Assembly: GCF_027172205.1 (NCBI RefSeq)
Contig: NC_070620.1
Span: forward strand, 30,345,932 to 30,409,931
Origin: Podarcis raffonei
Taxonomy: Eukaryota > Chordata > Lepidosauria > Squamata > Lacertidae
DNA length: 64,000 bases
Reading direction: 5' to 3'
Numbering within the stretch: position 1 is the stretch's first letter; every line of letters starts with the position of its first letter. A program made the translations under genes and the position numbers. The notes beneath the pieces are model-generated. The model was not told the origin of the DNA and made no database searches. It saw only the letters and a list, made by a program, of their open reading frames with translations. Positions 1-10,883 of this stretch are shown piece by piece.

Positions 1-1135
1 AGTCAGCTGGAAAAGAGGTTTAAGCTTAAAGCCTTAGGGCCTGTAAGCAATTACTTGGGAGTAGAAGTAAGGTGGGAAGCCGAAGGAAGCTTCCTATTGA
101 GCCAGAAGGAGAAAATTCTTCATTTGATAGAGCAGTTTGGCATGGAAAACTGCAAGCCAGTTCAGACTCCCATGACACCACATTTCCCAAAGACAGTGTG
201 TGATGATGAATTTGATCAGCCTGAGTTGTATCACTCAAAAATAGGATCACTGTTATATTTGAGCCAGTGGTCAAGGCCAGACATTGCGTGTGCTGCAAAT
301 GTTCTGAGCCAACGTGTATCTAAACCCAGTACTGCCGATTGGTGTGCTTTGAAAAGGCTTATCAGATATCTAAAGGGGACATTAAATGTATGTTTGAAGA
401 TATCTAGTACACAAGATGAAAAACTAGAAGTATTTGTTGATGCGAACTGGGAAAGCTGTGTAGCTACCAGAAAACCTACAAGTGGAATGGTTATGATGTT
501 TGCCAATTCCATAATTGGATGGAGGTCAAAGAAACAAGGATTTGTTGCAACCTCATCCTGTGAGGCAGAATATGGGAGCCTGTCGCTAGCATGCAATGAA
601 ATCATGTGGTTTATACAGATACTAAAAGAGCTAGATTGTAAAGTAGATTTGCCTATCCAAGCGTATGAAGATCGTCAATTGTGCATTGAATTAGTGGGCC
701 CAGAAATAACGAAGTCTGCATCAAAGCATATTTCTATCCGTCATGCAAATGTTAGAGATTGCGTACAGAATGGGGTAATCAAACTGGAGTATTGTCAATC
801 ACAAGATAATATTGCTGATTTGTTTACCAAGCCTTTTCCAGCAACATGTCATAATGAATTGATGACAAAACTGGGTTTATGTATATAGTGTATGTATGTT
901 TTGTTTTCTGTTGGGGTTTTTTGCATTTAAGAAACAGAAGGGGTGTCACGGCTAAAAATTGGCCGCTGTTTCTTTAATGCTAAAAGAACTAAGTCAGCAT
1001 GAGTCAACGGCCTACAATGACTCATGCAACCTTTCACCTAATTCTACCTGTATATATAGAGTGGTCAAGGTTAGTGTTGTGTTGTGGGTTGGTTAGAGAA
1101 AGCTGGTAGTGTTGATGTGTGTACAAGCTCATCTC
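1..1135 (+). mobile_element. Ty1/Copia LTR element, 3' end, fossil
   Basis: The end of a Copia-type polyprotein runs from the left edge to 888. It shows the RNase H region with RPDIACAANVLSQ, FVDANWESC, GWRSKKQGFVATSSCEAEY and the final NIADLFTKPF. A short purine-rich tract (aacagaagggg) precedes a probable 3' LTR starting TGTCACGGC at 944, with a TATA-like tatatata near 1050. The right limit near 1135 is an estimate from where LINE-like sequence begins. The element continues beyond the left edge. Its LTR differs from the Copia at 45-48 kb, so it is a different family. Old fossil. Confidence 0.8.
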
Positions 1136-1806
1136 TAACTTGGTTTTGCGGAATTTGCGAGAGGAGCTCAGCAGCTACGGGGGAGTTGCGGTTAAGGAGA
1201 TGTTGGTAATGTTCTTTCCAGCGCAGTGCAATAGCTTCTTTTATCTTTTAGAAGTGTGGTACCGTCTGTTGAGCATAGGGGGCATATGCCATGATTTATT
1301 GGTTCATAGATGGTCTTTGTGGCTTAAAGAAACTCTGTGCATCATGAGTGTCGGCTAAGTGTTGGATCTCTTGAGCTTTTTTTTATCCAACAGGTGTTCT
1401 TTAGTTCTCTGGTTCTTCTTTGAACCTCGGCCTTAGTGTTGGCATGTTTTTACTTAGTGGCATAGTTTCTATCTCTTTGTCAGATCTGAAAGGCCTTCCT
1501 TTTCTTGTTCATAAGGCGTTCAGTCTCACTGTTATTCTCATCAAACCAGTCCTGGTGTTTCTTGGTTTGGTAACCAATAATTTGTTCACAGGCTGCACTA
1601 ATGGATGTTTTAGCTTGGCCCAGTATTCCTCAATGTTATCAGGGAATTCTGAAAACAGATGGTCCTTAAGAGTTGTTTGGAAGCAATCCTGCTTAATAGG
1701 ATCTTGAAGGGCCTGAGTGTTTATTTTACGCCTTGGTTTCCTTCCTTGAAGCCTGCGTTGAGGTATAATCTTGATAGCCATCATGGAGTGTCACTGGGAA
1801 ACATTT
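1136..1806 (-). mobile_element. LINE remnant, linker between endonuclease and RT
   Basis: The minus strand reads DCFQTTLKDHLFSEFPDNIE and, further on, NTKAEVQRRTRELKNTCWIK, KAQEIQHLADTHDA and YEPINHGICPLCSTDGTTLL. This is the linker region of a non-LTR retrotransposon ORF2 (AEEIQ-ADTHD and THG--PLRS-DG-TLL pattern). At least one frameshift breaks it near the left end, where the reading changes frame into HYQHLLNRNSPVAAELLSQI. The clade is not certain; an RTE-like element is my best guess. The left side abuts the Copia LTR. Confidence 0.6.
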
Positions 1807-2450
1807 TTTTTTTTTTTTGCATTGACACCTGCAGTTGTTCTAACCTAATTTTGACGTGCTGTTTTCATATCTGAAGTTGGTTTTGTTCTGTAAGCTCTAG
1901 TTTAATTCGTGTTTTTCACTTTTCACCATAAGCTTTGTTTTTCACAATGCAAGAATTCAATATTTTATTAAACACATAGCCAAAGTAGTACAATATGAGT
2001 ATAAATGTAAGTGACTTATATAGCATTGAATATGTATATCTATGTACAGTTGGAGGTATGCAAAAAAATGTATTCCCTTGGGATACACAGTATACTGGGG
2101 AACAATTTTTTTTTTCATTTTCTGTTGCATGAGATTTTTCAACTGTTCTTTTATGTTCTTTCAATGCTGATTTCAAATTTGAAATCGATTTTTGTGCACG
2201 TGCTATAGTTATCTTTCAATTTCCAACTTTTGCCAATATGTCATATTTACACTGGGGATAAGTGGACACTGACACGTTGATCTACCCTAAGCACATGGTA
2301 ATTATTGATTTGCAAACTTAATTTTTCTTTATTTTTTATAGTTTTGTAACCTAAATATTTGTATTTTTCAGATCGGACCATGGCTTCTTCAAGTAGACAA
2401 AAATGTATAAGCGCTAATGGAATGTGGAAAACATCACATTGTTTTGGCAA
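1807..2450. other. AT-rich stretch, nothing recognised
   Basis: The stretch starts with a run of 14 T. It is AT-rich with several short poly-T or poly-A tracts. I saw no convincing coding frame, exon or terminal repeats; it may be old decayed LINE sequence. Lies downstream of the last SETX exon seen. Confidence 0.3.
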
Positions 2451-2457
2451 AAACAGT

Positions 2458-2937
2458 GTGTGCCGGGAACAGTACAGCAAGGAGGCTTGGAGGTGGGCTG
2501 CAAAACTTTACACAACATTCAGATAAGAGTTGTGAGATGATGCCAAGGACAAGGATATGAGATGCCAAAAACACGCTAAAAACAAGGAGCAAGGAGTTGT
2601 GTAATGCCACACATCAAATGAACAAGGTGTATAAATGACAAAGCTCTCCAGCCTCAGTTGCGTGCCAGACATTTGACAGCGCTGTCGTCTGGTCACCCGT
2701 GACTCTTACTGAATCTGGCCCATTCAGTGAAGAGTGGTGAGTATGGGAGATGTATGGATGCGTATATGACTGAGTGCATGTTCCCTGTCTTGTCATGTTT
2801 GTTGATCAATAAAGCAATGTTATAGAGAAAATCCAGTATTGGTTGTCTGGGGTTTACTTTTGCCTTCCTAGAGTGTAATGGGTCTCATCTATGCTAAACA
2901 TGTAAACAGATTAAAAGGACCTAATTGGTCATAACAG
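2458..2937 (+). mobile_element. Possible solo LTR (retrovirus-like), fossil
   Basis: The stretch has the order expected of an LTR: a TATA-like gtataaatg near 2628, a downstream aataaa signal near 2806, and a GT-rich tail (ttggttgtctgggg) after it. Limits are guesses from a TG start and a CA end; no clean target duplication was found. Low confidence. Confidence 0.35.
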
Positions 2938-3660
2938 GTTTGGGACTGGCTTTTGAAAGGTGCCTGTTTGTGAATTTGTTTTGTGTGTGTAGATCAGTGC
3001 ACGCTGACCAACGTGCAGTCTTCGCAGTAAGCCTCTATTCTGATGGCCTGAGTAATCACGACAACCAGTAGATTCTTATCTGCTGCAGCCTTCATCCACC
3101 CTCACAGCCATTGTAGCATACCATTATCATCCGCCTGTTCTGCCGTTGAGGACTTATTGGATCATTCTTTGTCTAGCTCCTTTCCTTTGACCTTACCGCC
3201 TTGGGTACAGCACACTAAACCGCTGTAAGGCCACTGAGGTTACTTCACAAGTTGGACACAAGAGAGAGCATGAGGGAAATAGCTGAAGGGAACTCCTCTC
3301 TATTAAAAATCATCTCTGAGGCCAACACACATACAATTCAGAAAAAGCAGAACATATTGTGAAAACAATTTGTATTTCATTACTTTCGGTTTTATTTTCC
3401 TCAAAAAATGTAAATGTACTTTTAAATTTACATTTCAGCTATTACACTGAAGAAGCAGACAGTTGTACCAAAATGTTAATGCTGCTCGAACACTTTGCTG
3501 AATAGCATTTTTTGATCTCCTGTTCTATTTGAAGGAAACCAAGAATTAACTGTCAGAGTAGTAGTAGTAATAATGATTTGATCTATATACTGCCCTTTAT
3601 CAAAAGATCTCAGGGCGATGTACATTAGAAACACATTCCAAAACATCAGTGATAATCATA
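2938..3660. other. Stretch without recognised gene
   Basis: No exon, repeat family or terminal repeats recognised. The part around 3540-3620 (tttgatctatatactgccctttatcaaaagatctcagggcg pattern, cited by position only) resembles SINE or LINE 3' tails common in squamates, but it is too short to name. Confidence 0.3.
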
Positions 3661-3689
3661 ACAACAGTCCTCTCCAGCCTGCAAACTTC

Positions 3690-3840
3690 TCCAACCAGAT
3701 GCTGTCCAGATGTTTTGGACTACAACTCCCATCAGCCCCAGTCAGTGAAGGTTTTGCGCTCTCACATCAGTTTCAGCGTCATACAGCTGGCCAGGGCTGA
3801 TGGGAATTGTAGTCCAAAACATCTGGAAGGCACCAGGTTA
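3690..3840. repeat. MITE-like palindrome (actacaactcccatcagcc)
   Basis: One arm reads ttttggactacaactcccat at 3713-3732 and the other, inverted, reads gatgggaattgtagtccaaa at 3799-3818. The two are near-perfect reverse complements around a short centre. The same motif family recurs at 6105-6190, 6310-6400, 10125-10180, 37190-37310 and 53165-53220, so it is a dispersed short inverted-repeat element, probably a non-autonomous DNA transposon. Confidence 0.6.
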
Positions 3841-4876
3841 GATTACAGTCTCTCCTGCCAAAGCTCATCTTGCCAGACTGCTGGATGTCAATTTGTCGGG
3901 GAGGCTGCAATGTGAGGATGCACTTGGCCCATAAGTGGCAGCAGATCCAATGCAAAAGGAAATCTTCATCTTTTACACTTGCAGAAATCTGCACAAATCA
4001 CTTCTATGAAATGCCTGCTATGTTCCCTGTTGCAACATTATGTACACAGCGCCTTCTTTTTAAATTATTATCTATAAATATTTTTATCATGTATACAAAA
4101 GAATAAAAATGTGAACTAAGAAATAAGTGGTGTCGCTCTCGCCAAATTAAATTTTAGGGCCAGAAAGAAATATGGCAGCAGGAACAACTTCAGCACTCAC
4201 CCAGGCGTGCTGGCCCAATGAGGGCTGGACATGCTAACCTGAGACACCAGCAAGCCAAACTCTCATGGTGAGCTGTCTGCATGTGACGAGGCACATGTCA
4301 GGACACTCACCCCAGGGGCATGTGATTTAACTGTGGCCACAGCCAGGCCTGTTTCACCTCTAAAAGATAAGTTTCTCTACATGCCGTACAAATATACACT
4401 ACACCCAACATTTACAGTGTGTGATTTCTTGAAGTTTACAGCACAGGAAGCAGGCTGCCTAACTCTCCATGATATAGAAAACAATCACTCAAAATGCATT
4501 ATCTTTCAGGCAGATGACCTTGCAATCCAGGAAAAGGCTGTGGAGCAAAGTACACCAGCAGCCACAATAAAAGGTTCTGAGTATACGGGAGGGACTGTGG
4601 GGCTACTGCATTGTCCTCTGTCGCTTGGCATTAAGGGGGGCCTAGATTTCCAGCAATTCATCTGAGGCCTTCACTTTCATTGCTGGATCTTTTGGCCAGC
4701 TCTTGGACAGGTTTAGCCTGTGTAGGAAAGAATGGCTTTAGGGAAGAGGAATCCTGAGATACTGGCAAGGGCCATGCCTCACTGTTTCCTGGAGCAGGAG
4801 CACCAGCTGAGTATTGTCGTCCACCAGCTGAGGTATGTCGTCCAGGAGCTCCATGCAACTCAGATGCTGCACTCAC
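3841..4876. other. SETX downstream intron or flank
   Basis: Lies just downstream of the last SETX exon seen. An open minus-strand frame at 4658-4876 has no clear match to senataxin. No known repeat was recognised in 3900-4650. Confidence 0.3.
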
Positions 4877-5030
4877 CTGTCCTTGTTTGGCTCTGCTGGA
4901 CTGCCATGGGCTTCAAGATCTTCTTAGCATCACTTGCATAGCAAGGAACATTGTATTTGGCACTGGAGGTCTTGATGATGGCACCTCTTTTCTGAGCATC
5001 TTGAATCAAAGCATTCCAATCTTCATTTTC
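4877..5030 (-). CDS. SETX: SETX exon at start of C-terminal tail
   Basis: The exon has 154 bases starting in phase 0: ENEDWNALIQDAQKRGAIIK, then TSSAKYNVPCYASDAKKILK and PMAVQQSQTRT, ending with one base of the next codon. Acceptor: aaaccattgtag|GAAAATG. Donor: AGGACAG|GTGAGTGC. Human senataxin reads ENQHWNQLIQDAQKRGAIIK here and then becomes variable. Reading past the donor meets a stop within six codons, so splicing is expected. No further exon with the human C-terminal signature was found between 1 and 4876, so the last exon probably lies left of the window. Confidence 0.9.
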
Positions 5031-6100
5031 CTACAATGGTTTTTATTTTATTTTAAGAAACAATAAATTATTAGGTCAGGAGACTGGGCAGGTGCGGTAG
5101 TGACGGTTTATAAACAAGAGTTGGGAAAATTCATGGATTCAAAGTTAATCCTGCTGCCTCAAAGTAGAGGCTGTTGTAGCTTGCTCCCAGTTCTCTTTTC
5201 TTCAAAGGCAGGGACAGGAACCTGGTGACCAAATCAGTCCCCCCCAGCATTCCCAGTCAGCCCACCACCCTTCAACTTGTCAATCCCACCTGCTCCCTCT
5301 AAGGAGATTCTTCTAACTTCTGTTGCACTGCAGGAGAGGGCGAGTGTGATTGTGTGGGTCTCTGGCTCCATCTGCTTTTGGAGTATGCCTCTCAACAGCA
5401 TTCCACAAGGAAAAATGGAGGAGACCTTAGCTTGAAAAAGACTGGCTAAATTAATCTGAAATACTAAAGACCACTAATAATGGGTGTCTGTCGAAATTAG
5501 GACACAGAACTTCCTTTGGATTGCACTCACTGGTAAACAGTGGCTTCTGAACACACAACAGAGAATCCCTCCAATTCATTTGTACATAGGCTACAATTAT
5601 CCTTCCCTCCCCACTGCAGCTATAGAACCACCAGTGACAGAGAAACAAGTATTGTTTAATGCAAGTCCACTAACAACTCTGCCACTTTACAGGAGCAACA
5701 GCAAACCATCATCACCAGGACTTCCAAATGGAGAAATCTGGATTGGAGGCCCTCTAGTGGCAAGGTCATTGCAGTACAAGACTGACAAAAGTGACCATAA
5801 TAAGACTGAGTGCATACGTATGTGAGTGATTGTGATTTCACACAGAAAAGTGGCAGGATGGGAAAGAGGGTGCTGAAGTCTCCCCCACTCCACCTACTTT
5901 TCTCCCGACAGGGCTCACTCCCAGTCCAAGAGCCTGACTGGGAGAAAAGTGTCAGGATAGAGAAGAGTCTGATGGCGCAGAAGCAACTGGCATGGTAGAG
6001 AACCTGATCCCTTTCTCTGCTTGAAATAAACCCTCCCCACCACACAGTTTGGCATTTTAAAACACTGAGACGAGTGGAGAACTTCTGTGGCCCTCTATAT
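5031..6100. other. SETX intron, unrecognised part
   Basis: Left part of the 5.4-kb intron between the exons at 4877-5030 and 10432-10519. No coding match or clear repeat was recognised. Open frames here are short and unlike any family I know. Confidence 0.4.
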
Positions 6101-6104
6101 GCTG

Positions 6105-6420
6105 CTTAACTACATCTCCCACCATCCCTTGACCATTGGCTATGCTGGCTGTGGCTGATGGGAGTTGTACAACATCTGTAGGGCTGTAGGATTCCCAGTC
6201 CCTGCCCTTACAGCCTCTCACGAACAACCTTGGTGGATCAGATCAAATGGTCCACCCCCTGAAGTGCCATGCTTGGTCTTGCATGAAAAATAGCAGTGGT
6301 GGGGAAGCTGTGTTGTTGGGTTCCAATTCCCACCAGCCCCAGCCAGCATAGCTAAAGGTCAGAAGACGGGAGTTGTAGTCCAGCAACACTGGGAGGCAGC
6401 AGAGCTTCCTTAGCTCTGGA
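6105..6420. repeat. Two MITE-like short inverted repeats
   Basis: At 6108-6180 a ctacatctcccaccatccct arm faces a gctgatgggagttgtacaac arm. At 6318-6392 ttccaattcccaccagcccc faces cgggagttgtagtccagcaa. Both belong to the dispersed palindromic family described at 3690-3840. Confidence 0.55.
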
Positions 6421-6427
6421 ATATAGT

Positions 6428-9400
6428 TGTCAGGGAACTGCCATCAGTGCCGGAGGGGGAGAGAGAGCTCCAGAGGGATCCCAGAGAGCGTCCCGGGATT
6501 GGGAGAGGCAGCCCATCTTCTGGGGAAGGGAATCAGCTCAGCTCCAGTGGAGAAGGGGGGCAGATGGGGGAATCTGAGAGGGAGTCACATGACTCCTTGC
6601 CGGGAACCAGCGGGGGGAGGAAGGGTCCTCCGCTGCCTACGCCCTCCTTGCGCAGAAGGCTTCCGCGCAGGGAGAGTAGGAGGAGACTGGGTGTGAAAGA
6701 ACTATGTTGGAAGAAGTTTAAGAAACGCCCACTGACGGATTCTGCCAGCGATTGAGACAGCCACAGGTGAGTGGCTGTCCGGACAGGAAAGGTTCACTCA
6801 GGCAACCCAGCCAGGTGTTGGCGCCGGCTTACGCACGAGAAACCCCTAGAACCATTACAGCAATCCGTCAGTCCCTGACGTTGCTTGTGCGCAGCCCCGG
6901 AGAGGCAGCACGATGAGCCAAACGGAGCCGGCCGGAGGAACGGAGCAAGAAGCCTTGGTGCGAGGTCTGGTCGAGAGAAACCGAGACCTGGAGGCGCATG
7001 TAGCTACCCTGACGGCGCGGCTGGAGGAGAGACGGCCTCAGGATGCACAGGTCAGAGCCACGCCAATAGGGAGGAAGGTTCAGGGGCTGGTACACAAATT
7101 TGGTGGAAAGCCCCAAGACTACAATGCATTCCGAACGGAAATCCAGTACGCTTTAGAACTGCAGAAAGATGACTTTGCTGATGACGGGGAGAGGGTGGCT
7201 TACATTGTGGGACATCTGCAGGATGAGGCGCGTGAGTGGGTCAGGCCCCTAATGGCGACGCAGAATGATGCATTGAAAGATCTCAAGAAATTCTACCAGG
7301 CGATGGACGCGATGTACTCCAGCGAGGTTGAGCAAAGCGTGACACGCCGGGAGCTGATGGGGTGCAAGCAGGGGAGCCAGTCCGTCAGAAACTACTGGTC
7401 ACGTTTTGCGATGTTAGTCCACAAGCTTGGGTGGGATCTGGGCTCTGAACCAATGCAAATGTTGTTTGAGGGGGTTTGTCCCCTGAAGTGAAAGACGAAT
7501 TGTCCCGAGCGCCCCACCCGCGGTCGATGGATGAACTCACAAAGACTGTGCTTGCGATCGGTGTACGCCAGGAAGCGCGGGCTCATGAGAAGCGGGAGAT
7601 AAGAGCGGGACGTTTCCATGACAACTGCATTCCTGAAATGCCGAGGGAGCCTTCCCAGGCGGCGGAGCCGATGGAAATTGATGCAGCGCGCGAAGTTTCA
7701 AACGCTGGCGAAGGTCGGAAGAGGGAGGGGAAGGACTGGAAAACTACCAAGAAGTGTTTCCTCTGTCAGCGACCGGGACATTTTGCAAAGGTCTGCCCTC
7801 AACGGAAGGCCTGGCAAGGCATGATAGGGGCTGCAGGCCACGATGAGAAGGGGGAGGAGGGGCAGGCGCAGGGAAAAGCCAACGCCTGGCTGCCAACCAG
7901 TAGGGCCAGCAGCCAGGCCAGCAACCAATAGAAGTGCCCCAGCCTGACCCTCCCAAGGCACCAATAGCCGTAGAGGTGGTGCTAGAACTCCCAAACGGGC
8001 ACCCCGTCAAGGTGGAGGGACTGCTAGATTCTGGCAGCTCGTGTAATTTCTTCAGCAGAGACTTCGCTCTGGAGCACCAACTCCACCTGTTGCCACTAGA
8101 TTTTCCCTTGCAGGTGAACACCATAGATGGCAGGGAACTCCTGGGAGGAGAAGTGACACACCAGACACCGCCAATGCGAATGAGGGTCGGCAGGCACACG
8201 GAAACCATTGCCTTTCATGTGGCCACATTGGCAGGACCCCCAATAATACTAGGAATGAGCTGGCTGGCAATGCATGACCCGGTGGTGTCATGGCATCAGC
8301 GGTCGGTCACCTTTGGGTCAGCTTACTGCTCAGAACACTGCCCGGGGCGGGGGGAGGAAGGATGGAGCGTACCGGCGGCTGAGCAATTTGTGGAGGAAAT
8401 GGAGGCTTTACACCAGCAACTCAGGCTGAACTTAGAGCGGGCCAAGGAAGTTTACAAGAGGCAGGCGGACAGGGACCGTCGGGAGGGGGAGGCCATACGG
8501 GTGGGAGACCGGGTGTGGTTGTCATCCCAAGGGTTGCCCCTAAAGGGAGGGTGCAAGAAGTTGCAGCCTAGGCGGCTAGGGCCTTTTGAGGTCATGCAGC
8601 AGGTGAACCCAGTGGCATTTAAACTCAAGTTGCCTGACAGCATGAAGATACATCCGGTGTTCCACAGGTCCCTACTTTCACCGTACAGGGAGGGGCGGGA
8701 ATTCCCGGGACGGGAGGGAGGGGTTACCACCCACCCCTGAGTCGAGGAGAGGGAACACTGTAACGAAGCCACGGAAATACTCGATTCAAGGTGGCGAGGT
8801 CGCCAGGTAGAGTACTTGGTAGCCTGGGAGGGGGAACCCAGGTCGGAAAACACGTGGGTCCCTGCTGAATCAATCACTGCAGAGTAGCTGGTGGAAGAAT
8901 TCCACAGTTTGTTCCCGGATAAGCCCAAACCATTAGCTAGATTTTGGGAGGAAGAATTTGGACCCACAGACGACGAAGGGGACTTTGTGGGTTTTCCTGC
9001 CTCCGAAGAGGAGGGAGAGGAGGTGTCCGAGGGAGAAGAATCAGACTGGGAAGTTCAACCAGCGGGTAGAGATCCCAGCGGATGGGAGGCTGGTTTTGAA
9101 TCCTCAGAAGAGGATGACGGCTCCTTTAGTGGATTCCCCGCATCATCGCCAAGGAGAGAGAGGAGGTTGTGTCGGAAAATCGCGCCGGGGGTGGGAGGGG
9201 TCCTGGGGAGGAGGTGGATGTCAGGGAACTGCCATCAGTGCCGGAGGGAGAGAGAGAGCTCCAGAGGGATCCCAGAGAGCGTCCCGGGATTGGGAGAGGC
9301 AGCCCATCTTCTGGGGAAGGGAATCAGCTCAGCTCCAGTGGAGAAGGGGGGCAGACTGAGAGGGAGCCACATGACTCCTTGCCGGGAACCAGCGGGGGGA

Positions 9401-9644
9401 GGAAGGGTCCTCCGCTGCCTACGCCCTCCTTGCGCAGAAGGCTTCCGCGCAGGGAGAGTAGGAGGAGACTGGGTGTGAAAGAACTTCTATGTTGGAAGAA
9501 GTTTAAGAAACGCCCACTGACGGATTCTCCCAGCGATTGAGACAGCCACGGGTGAGTGGCTGTCCGGACAGGAAAGGTTCACTCAGGCAACCCAGCCAGG
9601 TGTGGGCACCGGCTTACGCACGAGCAACCCCTAGAACCATTACA
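6428..9644 (+). mobile_element. Gypsy chromovirus copy 1 (sushi-like), broken
   Basis: An LTR element with LTRs at 6428-6859 and 9219-9644, both TGTCAGGG...TTACA, and a 5-bp target duplication ATAGT at 6423-6427 and 9645-9649. Recognisable parts are Gag (6913-7930) with a CFLCQRPGHFAKVC zinc knuckle, an aspartic protease (LLDSGSSCNFFS), an integrase C-terminal part (VYKRQADRDRREGE, RRLGPFEV) and chromodomain-like sequence. Reverse transcriptase is not seen. It is broken, with several breaks. The LTRs are still very similar, so the insertion is fairly young. It sits in a SETX intron in antisense. Confidence 0.9.
6913..7930 (+). pseudogene. Gag region of Gypsy copy 1, fossil
   Basis: The Gag-like reading starts MSQTEPAGGTEQEALVRGLV and includes the capsid segment (VHKFGGKPQDYNAFRTEIQY, GERVAYIVGHLQ) and a C-terminal CCHC zinc knuckle for RNA binding. 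It matches the same region in copies 2, 3 and 4. Broken. Confidence 0.85.
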
Positions 9645-9714
9645 ATAGTATTGCCAGTTTAAGCTCAATTGTGGAAAGACCTAAAGTAACCTAATTGTTT
9701 TATAATTTATGAAA

Positions 9715-10050
9715 CCTGAGTTTCAGGTTCCTCTGGGCACCCACAAGCGACAGGGCCTTCTCAGTGGTGGCTCCCTCTTTGTGGAATGCCCTCCCTGGGG
9801 AGCTATGCCTTTCTCCCTCATCATTGCCTTTCAGGAGGCATTTGAAAACATGTTTGTTTAGCCAGGCACTTTTGGTGGTTGAAGAACACTGTTCCTAGCA
9901 ATGCTGAGATCACTGGATGAGAGAAAGGTCCCCCCCCCCCCGATTTTTAATCGTAGCTGTTTTTAGAATGCTTTAACATTTATTCTGTGTGTGGCATGTT
10001 TACCACACTGGGCTCATTTGGGCAGAACATAAATTCAATAAATAAGCAAA
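9715..10050 (+). mobile_element. L2 LINE 3' end fragment
   Basis: The plus strand reads RAFSVVAPSLWNALPGE-like sequence (ggccttctcagtggtggctc) and FRRHLKTCLF, then a 3' untranslated tail ending near caataaataa. This is the conserved L2 C-terminus (compare AFSVVAPALWNALPSD at 14.8 kb). A 10-base C run lies at 9931-9941. 5' truncated. Confidence 0.75.
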
Positions 10051-10431
10051 TGCTGCCCAATATTTTCCCTAACACTGCTGATTCAAAATACATAATTACT
10101 TACGACACCTTTTGGCCAGCCTGATGCTTTCCAGATGTTTTGAACTACCACTCCCACTTGCCACAGCCAGCAGAGCCAACGTGTGCCCTCTTTTGCAAGT
10201 GTGGGCAGAGGGCCCAATCTATACAGGGTACTGTGCTCAGAAAATCCTGTGGGCACCCCTGAATCCTGTTATGCTCTCCTTCCAAACAACCCTATGAAGT
10301 AGGCTTGATTTATAGCTTTTGGAGGTGATATGGGGAGTTTGTGTGTGTGTATAAATCCAGGTGTCTTTGGGCCAAGCCCAGGACATCACCATTAACCCTC
10401 CACAAAGGTGTTTATTTCTTCTTCCACGTAC
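10051..10431. other. SETX intron end with MITE-like arm
   Basis: Holds one arm of the dispersed palindrome (ccagatgttttgaactacca at 10133-10152) and a short (gt)n run near 10339. Nothing else recognised before the donor of the exon at 10432-10519. Confidence 0.4.
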
Positions 10432-10519
10432 CATGAGCGTTTGCAGGTGTCCAAGGATGAAGAGACTGTACTTGGCTCGGGTGATGGTGATATTCAATTG
10501 CTGCAGACTCTTCAGAAAC
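10432..10519 (-). CDS. SETX: SETX exon with helicase motif VI
   Basis: This 88-base exon completes the glycine codon and reads FLKSLQQLNITITRAKYSL and FILGHLQTLM, ending in phase 0. Donor: CTCATG|GTACGTGG. NITITRAKYSLFILGH is motif VI (human NVTITRAKYSLFILGH), including the arginine finger that completes the ATP site. The acceptor now reads ccctgacactag|GTTTCTG. Its AG comes from a 5-bp target duplication, and the pyrimidine-rich run before it belongs to the solo LTR at 10524-10878. Before insertion the acceptor would have read ttttccccgtctctag|G, now found at the far side of the LTR. Confidence 0.95.
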
Positions 10520-10523
10520 CTAG

Positions 10524-10878
10524 TGTCAGGGAGAGGAAGACGGGAGAAGAGTTAAGAACAGAAACCAGCACTTATAGAGAGCCTAAAGAGATCATTAGCA
10601 GCCTGTCGTCTGACAGCGAGTCAGAGGCAGGGGGGGAGGAGGATGAGCCTGGAACAAGTCATTCTGTACACAGAGGAAGTCAGGGGCGGGGTTTCCGCAG
10701 ACTTGCATGCTGGGTAAAAAAGAAGGGGGGGAGCAGACGCGGCAACTGTGCCAAAGGGGTCGGACGTTAATTGAAACACTGGAGATGTACTTTTGAACTT
10801 TGTCATTAAATCAAATAGATTGGAACTGGCCGTGAGCCGTTTTATCTATGCCGGCTCGACAGCATAAAGCCTCTGACA
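10524..10878 (+). mobile_element. Solo LTR inserted at the SETX splice acceptor
   Basis: A 355-bp solo LTR runs from TGTCAGGGAG to GCCTCTGACA, with 6-bp inverted ends TGTCAG/CTGACA. It is flanked by perfect 5-bp target duplications CCTAG at 10519-10523 and 10879-10883. No internal element sequence is present, so it is an LTR-LTR recombination relic. The family is not named; the ends differ from the four Gypsy copies. On the SETX strand the duplication reads CTAGG and contains the acceptor AG and the first exon base. The LTR brings its own pyrimidine-rich run (cttctcccgtcttcctctcc) to the new acceptor. Confidence 0.88.
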
Positions 10879-10883
10879 CCTAG

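Noticed and set aside
1509-1784. Minus-strand frame as a further SETX exon
   Set aside because: The sequence matches a non-LTR retrotransposon linker and continues in the same family to about 1136.
4658-4876. Open minus-strand frame directly after the last SETX exon as the SETX C-terminus
   Set aside because: It starts inside the GTGAGT donor, needs an intron of only about 55-80 bases to be in phase, and its sequence does not clearly match the senataxin tail.
6427-6755. Arginine- and glycine-rich frames as host proteins
   Set aside because: They are readings of the Gypsy LTR, and the same frames recur at 9169-9540 and in the other LTRs.
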